Below are positions 8,772 to 16,726 of a stretch of DNA of 64,000 bases, piece after piece. A model generated the notes under the pieces. That model was not told the origin of the DNA. It ran no database searches and saw only the letters and a program-made list of their open reading frames with translations. The DNA is from an uncultured Ruminococcus sp. (GTDB lineage: Bacteria > Bacillota > Clostridia > Lachnospirales > Lachnospiraceae). The first letter of the stretch is position 1. Every line of letters begins with the position of its first letter. The DNA lies in NCBI GenBank assembly GCA_946494335.1, contig CAMMBV010000011.1, positions 1 to 64,000 on the forward strand, in the 5' to 3' direction. A program made the translations under genes and the position numbers.

Positions 8772-9508
8772 CACGCGGCTCCTCCTCTTTCACCTTTTCC
8801 CAGCGGGCAGTTTGTGCCGCTTTCTCCTTCCAGAAGTCCCGGAAGCACCTCTTCTTTATTTCCGGCCATTCTGACCTTTCCATCTGCGATAACAATGATA
8901 TAGTCTGCGATATCCAGAATTCTCTCCTGGTGAGAAATGATCAGCAAAGACTCATGATGATTGCTTTTCAGTCTCTCAAAGGCATCAATCAGATTGGTGA
9001 AGCTCCAAAGGTCAATACCGGCCTCCGGCTCATCAAACACCAGCACCTTTGCACCTTTCTTTGCCAGAACCGTGGCAATCTCAATCCGTTTGCTTTCCCC
9101 GCCGGATAAACTGGCGTCCACATCACGGTCGATATACTCCTGAGCGCACAGTCCCACCTCGCCCAGTATACTGCAAAGACGGCTTTCATCCAGCGTCTCC
9201 TCTGAAGCAAGTTCCATCAGATCCCGGACTTTAAGGCCTTTAAACCGCACCGGCTGCTGAAAAGCATAGCCGATTCCGCTGCGGGAACGCTGGGTAATAT
9301 CCCAGTCCGTTATGTCCTCCCCGTTCAGAAGAATGGTTCCATTTGTCGGTTTTGCGATTCCGGCAATGATCTTGGCGATGGAAGTTTTCCCTCCTCCATT
9401 GGGTCCCGTGATCACCGTCATCTTCCCGTCAGGGACGGTAAAATCAATTTTTTTCAGTATTTCCTCTCCTCCCGGAAGCGTCCATTCAATTCCTTTAAGC
9501 TCCAGCAT
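8771..9508 (-). CDS. smsC: SufC-like Fe-S assembly ATPase (SmsC type)
   Basis: A 245-residue soluble ABC ATPase with Walker A GPNGGGKTS, Q-loop YAFQQPVRFKGL, signature LSGGESKRIEIA, Walker B KVLVFDEPEAGIDLWS and switch ISHQ. The SGGE-x-KR signature and DEPEAGID are SufC-type. The ATG at 9508 follows GGAGG with an 8-base gap and is preferred over an in-frame start nine codons upstream. It overlaps the sigma-like gene by 14 bases and smsB by at least one base, so the three are co-translated. Predicted role: ATP-driven Fe-S assembly on SmsB in the cytoplasm. Confidence 0.85.
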   Translation of the reverse strand: MLELKGIEWTLPGGEEILKKIDFTVPDGKMTVITGPNGGGKTSIAKIIAGIAKPTNGTILLNGEDITDWDITQRSRSGIGYAFQQPVRFKGLKVRDLMELASEETLDESRLCSILGEVGLCAQEYIDRDVDASLSGGESKRIEIATVLAKKGAKVLVFDEPEAGIDLWSFTNLIDAFERLKSNHHESLLIISHQERILDIADYIIVIADGKVRMAGNKEEVLPGLLEGESGTNCPLGKGERGGAA

Positions 9509-10145
9509 CCTTCGTACCTCCTTCTTCTCCTGCATCTTCCCCTGTCAGTTTGATGATGCTTCTTACCTCATCCTCAGAAATCCCCATATCATCCGCGATT
9601 TCCTCCGGATACACCTTTCGTCCCAGCTCTTTTTCCAGCTTCGTCAGACTTTCATCCAGCGCTTTTACCCGCTCCACCATACGGCGGTCAGAAATCTGAG
9701 CGGTGGCTGATTCTTCCGACGCCTGGGACAGCTGTCGGCGAATACTTTCTTTTATGATTTCATCCGGGTCAGCAGCGCCTGCCGCCGCTCTCAGTCCCAG
9801 GGAAAGCCCCAGACTTCCCTCCTGAATCAGGTCTTCCAGAACTGTGCCGGCGCTGTGATATTTCACAGCTTCCCTGGCAGCAAAGGCAAGCCACCTCTTT
9901 TCCTCTGACCTCTCATCGCTCAAAGAATCCAAAGAAGCAAGGTACTCCCTGAGATATTCCTCCTCTCGGGAAGACAGACTCTTCTCCCGGCGTTTCTGAT
10001 CCACATACTCTAAAATCATGGCCGTCTGTTCCTTCGTCAGATTCTCCTCCCGGAAAAACTCTTCTATCTCCTCGATACCGGAAAGACTGCCCGCTTTTTC
10101 TGTGACAAACTCCTGAAGTTTCTTCTGAAAAGATTTTTTATCCAT
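9495..10145 (-). CDS. Sigma-70-like protein lacking the -10-binding and region 4 parts
   Basis: A 216-residue protein. Residues about 90-120 resemble sigma region 2.1-2.2, including DLIQEGSLGLSLGL, and residues about 160-200 (LTKLEKELGRKVYPEEIADDMGISEDEVRSIIKL) match sigma region 3. The aromatic segment of regions 2.3-2.4 that melts and reads the -10 is replaced by an Ala/Asp-rich stretch with no tryptophan, and there is no region 4. It could bind core RNA polymerase or be a structural relic. It sits between ktrA and smsC. The ATG at 10145 has AGGAG upstream; the longer in-frame start would overlap ktrA. Function not established. Confidence 0.7.
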   Translation of the reverse strand: MDKKSFQKKLQEFVTEKAGSLSGIEEIEEFFREENLTKEQTAMILEYVDQKRREKSLSSREEEYLREYLASLDSLSDERSEEKRWLAFAAREAVKYHSAGTVLEDLIQEGSLGLSLGLRAAAGAADPDEIIKESIRRQLSQASEESATAQISDRRMVERVKALDESLTKLEKELGRKVYPEEIADDMGISEDEVRSIIKLTGEDAGEEGGTKDAGA

Positions 10146-10179
10146 ACACTGTGCACTCCTGACCCTGTTTTTTCTGTAT

Positions 10180-10845
10180 TCAGATGGAGTTTTCAAAATC
10201 ATCCAGGTTATTCACCTTGCCGATGACCACAATAATATCTCCATTTGCAAAATGATGAGAAGGCGACACCTCAATGGTCGTTTCTCCTCCGTTTTCCAGA
10301 GCAATGATATTCAGACCGAACTTGGATCGAAACTGCAGCTGCTCAATGCTCTTTCCGATCAGTTCTTCCGGCACCTGAATCTGACGGATTTCCACGCTGT
10401 TTTCCAGTGAAACATAATCCAGAAAACTGTGGGAAACCAGCCGCTTTCCAAGTCTTAACGCCATATCCCGCTCCGGGTAAACCACATCCGCGCCAATCTT
10501 CTGCAATACGGCCCCCTGCTCCTGGCTGGTGGCCTTGGCAATGACTTTGGGAACCTTCAGCTCAATCACGCTCATGGTGGTCAGGATGCTGACGTCCACC
10601 TTTTCTCCCACACACACGACCACCACGTCGCAGTTTTGGATTCCCATTTCCCTGAGCGCTTCCAGACTTAAGTTTCCGCAGACAAAGGCATATTCCGTGT
10701 ACTGACGCATTTCTTTTACTTTTTCTTCATCTTTGTCTACCACAATCACTTCTTTTCCGGAATTTGCCAGCGTGACAGCCAGCGCCATGCCAAAACGGCC
10801 AAGACCGATCACTCCATATGATAAAGATTCTGCTTTTCTTTTCAT
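10180..10845 (-). CDS. ktrA: Potassium uptake regulatory subunit KtrA/TrkA
   Basis: The 221-residue cytoplasmic protein forms the gating ring for KtrB. It has an RCK-N Rossmann domain starting YGVIGLGRFGMALAVTLANSGKEVIVVDKDEEKV (nucleotide/NAD or ATP binding), then an RCK-C domain from about residue 140 (VEIRQIQVPEELIGKSIEQL) ending VVIGKVNNLDDFE. It follows ktrB by 24 bases on the same strand, the usual pair. By family knowledge, ATP or ADP and c-di-AMP control channel opening. Confidence 0.92.
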   Translation of the reverse strand: MKRKAESLSYGVIGLGRFGMALAVTLANSGKEVIVVDKDEEKVKEMRQYTEYAFVCGNLSLEALREMGIQNCDVVVVCVGEKVDVSILTTMSVIELKVPKVIAKATSQEQGAVLQKIGADVVYPERDMALRLGKRLVSHSFLDYVSLENSVEIRQIQVPEELIGKSIEQLQFRSKFGLNIIALENGGETTIEVSPSHHFANGDIIVVIGKVNNLDDFENSI

Positions 10846-10869
10846 GACTGTTCTATCTCCTATTATCTC

Positions 10870-12174
10870 TTATCCAATGGCAATATTTTCTTCTGTATAA
10901 CGGGTGTTTGGTTCCGGATGGTTGATCCACATGGTTAGCAGAGTCATGGCTCCCAGACGGCCGGTAAACATAACCAGTATGATCACCAGTTTTCCAGCCC
11001 CGCACAGCCCCGGCGTAATCCCCGTTGACAGTCCTACGGTACCGAAAGCGGATACCACCTCAAACAATATCTGGATAAAGGTACAGTCCGGCTCCAGCAC
11101 ACACATCAAAAGCGTGGCGCCGCATACCACAGCCAGTGACAAAATGGTTATCACATACGCTTTGAATACATTATGATTTGAGATGCTCCTTCGGAACGCT
11201 CCCACATGCTTTTTTGAAAACATACTTCTGATGGACTGAAACAGTACGAAAAACGTACTTGTTTTGATACCGCCTCCGGTAGAGCCCGGCGACGCGCCGA
11301 TAAACATCAGCACAATCAGCACAAAAAGTCCGGCGCTGGTGAAATCCCCTATGGAATAGGTGGAAAATCCGGCAGTTCTGGCGGAAACGCTGTGGAAAAA
11401 CGCCCCCAGCCACGTGATATTCTCCGTCGCTTTCAAAAGAAGGGTCCCCGCCGCAGTCAGCACCACAGATGTGACGATGACTACTTTTGAGTGAAGACTC
11501 AGCTTCCGGAATCTGCGCTGTTTCAGAATATCCAGTATGACCAGGAAACCCAGTCCGCCGAAGATGATCAGAAAACAGGTGGTCATATTCAACAGGATGT
11601 CCGTCTGATAGGGAATCAGATTCTTAAGTCCGCCCAGAATATCAAATCCGGAGTTATTAAATGCTGCGATAGAGTGGAAAATGCTGATTCCCAGCGCATG
11701 AAGAGGCGGGTAGTCCTGAACGAACACAATAAAGCTCAGGATGGCTCCCACACTTTCAAAACACAACGTCATCAAAAGAATCGCCTTGATCAGCTTCACC
11801 AGTCCTTTATAATTATCTACATTTAAAGCTTCCTTAATCAGAAGCCTGCTTTTGATTCCCACGCGCTTTCCGGCTGCAATGATAAGCCCGGCGCCAACGG
11901 AAGTCACTCCCAGTCCGCCCACCTGAACCAGCGCTGCCACAACGCCCTGTCCAAAGGCTGTAAAATGATCCGCTGTGTCTACGGCAATCAGACCAGTCAC
12001 ACAGACAGCGCTGGTGGACGTAAACAAAGCGTCTATAAAGGAAACCCTGGCCCCTTCCTTTACGGAAAAGGGCATCACCAGGATAACGGCGCCCAGCAGT
12101 ATCACCAGAGCGAAACCCATGGTTATCAGCCTTCCCGGAGGCTGGTGTTTAAAATAATTTATCAATCTCCTCAT
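10870..12174 (-). CDS. ktrB: Potassium transporter membrane subunit KtrB/TrkH
   Basis: The 434-residue membrane protein contains four pore repeats, each with a selectivity-filter-like glycine segment: STSAVCVTGL, FNNSGFDILGG, SARTAGFSTYSIG and FGTVGLSTGITPGLCG. These mark the SKT superfamily K+ channel-like transporter. It pairs with ktrA just downstream and lies behind a small membrane protein gene. Start ATG at 12174; no stronger alternative seen. Confidence 0.93.
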   Translation of the reverse strand: MRRLINYFKHQPPGRLITMGFALVILLGAVILVMPFSVKEGARVSFIDALFTSTSAVCVTGLIAVDTADHFTAFGQGVVAALVQVGGLGVTSVGAGLIIAAGKRVGIKSRLLIKEALNVDNYKGLVKLIKAILLMTLCFESVGAILSFIVFVQDYPPLHALGISIFHSIAAFNNSGFDILGGLKNLIPYQTDILLNMTTCFLIIFGGLGFLVILDILKQRRFRKLSLHSKVVIVTSVVLTAAGTLLLKATENITWLGAFFHSVSARTAGFSTYSIGDFTSAGLFVLIVLMFIGASPGSTGGGIKTSTFFVLFQSIRSMFSKKHVGAFRRSISNHNVFKAYVITILSLAVVCGATLLMCVLEPDCTFIQILFEVVSAFGTVGLSTGITPGLCGAGKLVIILVMFTGRLGAMTLLTMWINHPEPNTRYTEENIAIG

Positions 12175-12186
12175 TTTCTTTTTCCT

Positions 12187-12645
12187 TTACCAATATTCAG
12201 GTTTGAATTTTACCGCATGCACCCTCTCTTTCTTTCCATCCTTGGCCCATTGAATCATCAAATCATTCAAAAACCGTGCCAAATGATAGCAGCAGGACTG
12301 CAGACATGAGAAAAATGCTCTTTTCAGATACCCCCATAAAGAGAAGCATACCCAGGCTGAAAAGAACAGATGAATAATTAAGGAAAATTTTATAATGTTT
12401 TCTTTTAACCGCCGGACATTGACGGCGATCGTTCTGATATCGGCCGCCGCGGTCTTTAAAGGACTGCCGCCATCATCCTCTATGTAAAGTCTGTAATCGC
12501 CGGAAACGGATACCGTCTCCCTGGATTCCGTGAAAAAATCCCCGGATGGCATCCTTTGATCCACCATAAAAATACTTAAAAAAAGAAAAAAACAGACCAG
12601 GGCAGCACTTAAAAGCATTCCCCTCCTGTCAGGCCTGCGTTTCAT
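12187..12645 (-). CDS. Small membrane protein of unknown function, first gene of the K+/Fe-S operon
   Basis: I do not recognise this 152-residue protein. It has an N-terminal membrane helix (residues 10-28), a hydrophilic segment of about 50 residues with SGDYRLYIEDDGGSPLKT that would face outside, a second hydrophobic stretch (about 85-105) and a basic Cys-containing tail. It lies 12 bases upstream of ktrB and shares its promoter, so an accessory role in K+ transport is possible but not shown. Confidence 0.6.
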   Translation of the reverse strand: MKRRPDRRGMLLSAALVCFFLFLSIFMVDQRMPSGDFFTESRETVSVSGDYRLYIEDDGGSPLKTAAADIRTIAVNVRRLKENIIKFSLIIHLFFSAWVCFSLWGYLKRAFFSCLQSCCYHLARFLNDLMIQWAKDGKKERVHAVKFKPEYW

Positions 12646-12678
12646 TTTCTATCCTTCCTCTCTGTAAGAGCTGGTACT

Positions 12679-12707
12679 AAGATACCATTAAAAATTCAAA
12701 AAGTCAA
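12679..12707 (-). promoter_or_regulatory. Promoter of the ktr-sms operon
   Basis: Minus-strand TTGACT (12702-12707), 17-base spacer and TATCTT (12679-12684), about 35 bases before the 152-residue gene. It probably drives the whole run through smsB, since no terminator is visible until 7836. Confidence 0.65.
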
Positions 12708-12726
12708 TACGGGGAATCCTGTCTGA

Positions 12727-12778
12727 AAAGGCCCCTTTTCGGAAAGCTGATTCTTTCCAAAAAGGGGCCTTTCTCCTT
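12727..12778 (-). terminator. Strong hairpin terminator after the HD-domain gene
   Basis: AAAGGCCCCTTTT pairs with AAAAGGGGCCTTT around an inner GGAAAG/CTTTCC stem. T-rich tails occur on both sides, so it may work in both directions. It follows the stop of the HD-domain gene at 12803. Confidence 0.8.
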
Positions 12779-12802
12779 TTTTCCTTCAACTGAAAATCCG
12801 CT

Positions 12803-13342
12803 TCATGCATCCCTTTTTATCAACGCTGCGGCAATCTTCAAAAATTCCGTCTCCACATCCCGCCATGGTTTTTCCGATAAGTCCGGCTGTGAACACAGTT
12901 TTGGCAAATTTGCGTCCTGATGGCCCGGCATCAATGCAAAAAGCTCATGCTCCAGTATTTCATCGTCGATCTGCTTCCATTTTCTGTTTTCCTCTTCCGT
13001 CAGATCCTCAAGACCAAATTTTTCCGCCGTCTTCTCCATGATCATCTGCTCAATTTCAAGATAATTGGCCAGATGTCGTTTAACCGGACGGACGATGTCA
13101 GATATGTAAGCCTCGCTGGCGTCATGCATAAGGCAGGCCAGCTGCATTTTTTCTGACCATCCCCTGGCCCGTGCTTCCCTGAAACAGTTGATGCAATGCT
13201 GCCCCACGGAATAAAAACGGGTAATATGACCTCCCCCGCGGCATAGAAGACTTAAGGCATGGGCAATATCCTTCAACGCAATATCATCCGCTGTAATCCT
13301 TAACGGATCGAATTTTCTTCCTGTATAAGTATCCATTTTCAT
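12803..13342 (-). CDS. HD-domain phosphohydrolase, YfbR-like
   Basis: A 179-residue protein with the metal-binding HD pattern: a His in RFYSVGQHCINC, LMHDASEAYISDIVRPVKRHL (the HD dyad), and a later conserved Asp in IDDEILEHELF. The order and length fit the 5'-deoxynucleotidase YfbR/YqeK-like HD group, which removes phosphate from nucleotides in the cytoplasm. Exact substrate is inferred only. It stands alone between the MATE gene and a strong terminator. Confidence 0.75.
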   Translation of the reverse strand: MKMDTYTGRKFDPLRITADDIALKDIAHALSLLCRGGGHITRFYSVGQHCINCFREARARGWSEKMQLACLMHDASEAYISDIVRPVKRHLANYLEIEQMIMEKTAEKFGLEDLTEEENRKWKQIDDEILEHELFALMPGHQDANLPKLCSQPDLSEKPWRDVETEFLKIAAALIKRDA

Positions 13343-13381
13343 GATCCGATTCCTCCCCCGGTTTTTTTGCTAATTATCTTT

Positions 13382-14743
13382 TTATACAGCTGCATTCAGC
13401 AGATTGTGGCACCGTTTTCTGACTATCATAAAACAGATCCCCTGCATAATAATCGTTATGAGCCAGGAGCCCGGATAGGAGATAAACAGAAAATACAAAG
13501 ATCGGTGATGGGGGAAAAAGCCATAAATCCACAAAATCCTGGTCCCCACGGTTCCAATGACTGACAGCACCATGGTCACCGCCGAATATCCCATTCCGCG
13601 CAGCGCTCCCGGCAGCAGATCCATGATTCCGCACAGGAAATAGGGAACCGTCGTGATGGACAGTATCTCCAGACCGCACTGAATCACCTCTCTGTCTGCG
13701 GTATAGATATTCAGCAGCCTGGAGCCGAAAACGTACGCTCCGATGCCAAGCACCGCCGCCACTGCTGCGGACAAAATGATGCAGTCCAGCAGCACCCGAT
13801 CCATACGCTTCGCCTTCCGGACGCCGTAGTTCTGGCTGGTAAAACTCATGCATGCCTGGGTAACCGCGTTGACCGCCGCATACAAAAATCCGATAATATT
13901 ATTGGCTGCGGTATACCCCGCCATTGCCGTTGCGCCAAAAGAGTTTACCGACGACTGCAGCAGCGCATTGGAAAAATTTATGACTGTAGTCTGGATTCCC
14001 GCCGGAATCCCCACCTGGAAAATCCGTTTCAGGTGCACACTTTTGACAGAAAGCCCTGAAAAACGGAACTGATAACTCCCTTCTGATTTATAAAGACAGC
14101 GAAGCACGAGAATACTGGAAATCATCTGGGAGGTCACCGTGCCGATGGCCACTCCGGCTACTCCCAGCGGAATCACACGCACCAGCAAAAGATCCAGCGC
14201 CACATTGGCAAGTCCTGAAAGCGCCAGAAAAATCAGAGGCCTTCTGGTGTCGCCCACCGCTCTTAAAATGGCGGCCCCATAATTATAGAGCATAAAAAAG
14301 GGCATGCCCATAAAATATATTCTCATATAAGTGGTGGACAGATTAATCACATCCGCCGGAGTGGCCATCAAGGTCAGCGCCCAGCGGGCCGTTGCCACCC
14401 CCACAAATACCATAAGGATTCCGCTGATTAGAGCCAGCGTGATGGAAGTATGTACCACCTCGGACATTTCCCGGTCACGCTTAGCAGCATAGTAGCGCGC
14501 CGCCAGGACATTGGCTCCCATGGAAATTCCAATAAAAAGATTTGTAAAAATATTGATCAGCGCCGTCGTGGAACCCACCGCCGCCAGGGCCTCACTGCCG
14601 GTATATCTTCCCACCACGATAATATCCACCGCGTTGAACATCAGCTGCAGTATACTGGTGAGCATCAGAGGCAGTGAGAATGTGATCAGCTTGTCCATGA
14701 TAGTTCCATTGCACATATCGATTTCATACTTGCTCTTATTCAA
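13382..14743 (-). CDS. MATE-family multidrug/Na+ antiporter
   Basis: About 453 residues with twelve membrane helices and two repeated halves, each with a MATE signature: MLTSILQLMFNAVDIIVVGRYTGSEALAAVGST at the front and GFLYAAVNAVTQACMSFTSQNYG in the second half. It exports cationic drugs or metabolites using an ion gradient. I start at a TTG at 14743 because GAGGGG precedes it, and a perfect TATAAT (14771-14776, minus) would place the transcript start inside the longer ORF that begins at the TTG at 14785. Confidence 0.88.
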   Translation of the reverse strand: MNKSKYEIDMCNGTIMDKLITFSLPLMLTSILQLMFNAVDIIVVGRYTGSEALAAVGSTTALINIFTNLFIGISMGANVLAARYYAAKRDREMSEVVHTSITLALISGILMVFVGVATARWALTLMATPADVINLSTTYMRIYFMGMPFFMLYNYGAAILRAVGDTRRPLIFLALSGLANVALDLLLVRVIPLGVAGVAIGTVTSQMISSILVLRCLYKSEGSYQFRFSGLSVKSVHLKRIFQVGIPAGIQTTVINFSNALLQSSVNSFGATAMAGYTAANNIIGFLYAAVNAVTQACMSFTSQNYGVRKAKRMDRVLLDCIILSAAVAAVLGIGAYVFGSRLLNIYTADREVIQCGLEILSITTVPYFLCGIMDLLPGALRGMGYSAVTMVLSVIGTVGTRILWIYGFFPHHRSLYFLFISYPGSWLITIIMQGICFMIVRKRCHNLLNAAV

Positions 14744-14831
14744 TGTCCCGTCCCCTCTTTTCAACGTTTCATTATATCTGTGCAAGCTTATGTTACTGCA
14801 ATCTTAATCGGCGGTCAATGGTTTTCATCCT

Positions 14832-16703
14832 TTATGCCGCAAAGTTTCCGGTATACAGCTGATAATATTTTCCTCTGGCATCAATCAGTTCATCATGACT
14901 TCCTCTCTCAATGATTCTTCCATGTTCCATAACCATGATACAGTCAGAATTTTTAATGGTGGACAGCCTGTGCGCAATGACAAAAGTCGTCCTGCCCTGC
15001 ATCAGCGCATCCATCCCCGCCTGTACCAGCCCTTCCGTCCTTGTATCGATGGAAGACGTGGCCTCGTCCAGAATCAGGACCGGCGGATCTGCCACCGCTG
15101 CCCTTGCAATGGCCAGAAGCTGTCTCTGCCCCTGACTTAAATTGCCGCCGTCTCCGCTGAGCATGGTCTGGTAGCCGTCCGGCAGCCTTCGTATAAAGCT
15201 GTCTGCGTTGGCCAGTTTCGCCGCAGCAATACACTCCTGGTCTGAGGCATCCAGTTTGCCGTAGCGGATATTTTCCATAACCGTCCCCGTAAACAGATGG
15301 GTATCCTGCAGTACCATTCCCAGAGACCGCCGCAGATCCGGTTTTTTGATCTTATTGATATTGATGCCGTCGTAACGGATCTTACCGTCCTGGATATCAT
15401 AAAACCGGTTGATCAGATTGGTGATGGTGGTCTTTCCGGCGCCGGTGGAACCCACAAGGGCGATCTTCTGCCCCGGGTGGGCGTACATTTTAATATCGTG
15501 AAGCACCATCTTCTGATCATCATATCCGAAATCCACGCCGTCGAATACGATGGCGCCCTCCATCCTCTGATAGGTAACGGTGCCTTCCGCCCTGTGGGGA
15601 TGTTTCCATGCCCACACTCCCGTGCGGTTTTTTGATTCTGCCAGCGTTCCGTCCTCATTTTCCCTGGCATGTACCAGTTCCACATACCCCTGGTCCTCCT
15701 CCGGTTTCTCATCCAGCAGGGCAAATACCCTTTCGGCTCCCGCCGCACCCATCACCACGAAATTCATCTGCTGACTGATCTGAGTGATGGGCTGAGTAAA
15801 GTTTTTGTTGAGTCCCACAAAGGCAATGACCGTCCCCACTGTCATGCCCGCACTTCCGTTCAGCGCCAGCAGCGCTCCGATTACAGCACAGAGAACATAG
15901 CTGAGATTTCCGATATTGGCATTGATCGGCATCAGCAAATTGGAATACCGGTTTGCTTTATCAGAGCTGTCCCTTAGCCGGTCATTCAGCTTTTTGAAGT
16001 CTTCAATGGCCTGTTCCTCATGACAGAATACTTTAACCACCTTCTGTCCGTCCATCATCTCCTCGATATATCCGTCCACATTTCCCAGATCCTTTTGCTG
16101 CCTCTGGTAGTATTTTCCCGAAAGCCCGGCAAATACGGTTGTCACTTTCAGCATGACCAGCGCCATCACAACCGTCACCGCCGTCAGCGGAATATTCAGC
16201 ACCAGCATGGAAATAAAGGAGGCCGCAAGAGTGGCCGCTGAATTGATGATCTGCGGGATGCTCTGACTGAACAGCTGACGCAGCGTGTCCACGTCATTGG
16301 TATACACTGACATGATATCACCGTGAGCATGGGTGTCAAAATACCGGATGGGCAGAGCCTCCATATTGGCAAACAGCTGATCCCGAAACTTTTTCATGGT
16401 TCCCTGACTTACATTTACCATGATTCTGTTATATGCATAGGCGGCTGCAATACCAATAATATAAAAGATTACAATCCCCTTAAGCGCCTGTGCCAGCGGC
16501 CCGAAATCCGGATGATCCGAATTCAGCAGCGGCACGATAAAATCATCCACCAGCGACTGCACAAACAGCATTCCCTGCATGGTAGCAAAGGCTCCCGCAA
16601 TGATGCAGATCACTACGGCACAGAATGAAAACTTATAGCTGTGTATCATATATGCCAGCAAACGCTTCAGTACATACAGTGAATTTCTCTTTTTTCCCTG
16701 CAT
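14832..16703 (-). CDS. ABC exporter half-transporter B (multidrug type)
   Basis: A 623-residue fusion of six membrane helices (residues 1-330) and an ATPase. ATPase motifs are Walker A GSTGAGKTT, Q-loop GMVLQDTHLFTGT, signature LSQGQRQLLAIA, Walker B PVLILDEATSSID and switch AHRLSTI. A charged insert of about 45 residues with GVWAWKHPHRAEG precedes the ATPase. With the next gene upstream (23 bases apart) it should form a heterodimeric exporter of the BmrCD/LmrCD type. Substrate unknown. Confidence 0.9.
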   Translation of the reverse strand: MQGKKRNSLYVLKRLLAYMIHSYKFSFCAVVICIIAGAFATMQGMLFVQSLVDDFIVPLLNSDHPDFGPLAQALKGIVIFYIIGIAAAYAYNRIMVNVSQGTMKKFRDQLFANMEALPIRYFDTHAHGDIMSVYTNDVDTLRQLFSQSIPQIINSAATLAASFISMLVLNIPLTAVTVVMALVMLKVTTVFAGLSGKYYQRQQKDLGNVDGYIEEMMDGQKVVKVFCHEEQAIEDFKKLNDRLRDSSDKANRYSNLLMPINANIGNLSYVLCAVIGALLALNGSAGMTVGTVIAFVGLNKNFTQPITQISQQMNFVVMGAAGAERVFALLDEKPEEDQGYVELVHARENEDGTLAESKNRTGVWAWKHPHRAEGTVTYQRMEGAIVFDGVDFGYDDQKMVLHDIKMYAHPGQKIALVGSTGAGKTTITNLINRFYDIQDGKIRYDGININKIKKPDLRRSLGMVLQDTHLFTGTVMENIRYGKLDASDQECIAAAKLANADSFIRRLPDGYQTMLSGDGGNLSQGQRQLLAIARAAVADPPVLILDEATSSIDTRTEGLVQAGMDALMQGRTTFVIAHRLSTIKNSDCIMVMEHGRIIERGSHDELIDARGKYYQLYTGNFAA

Positions 16704-16726
16704 TTTGTTCTCTCCTTTCCTCTGTC

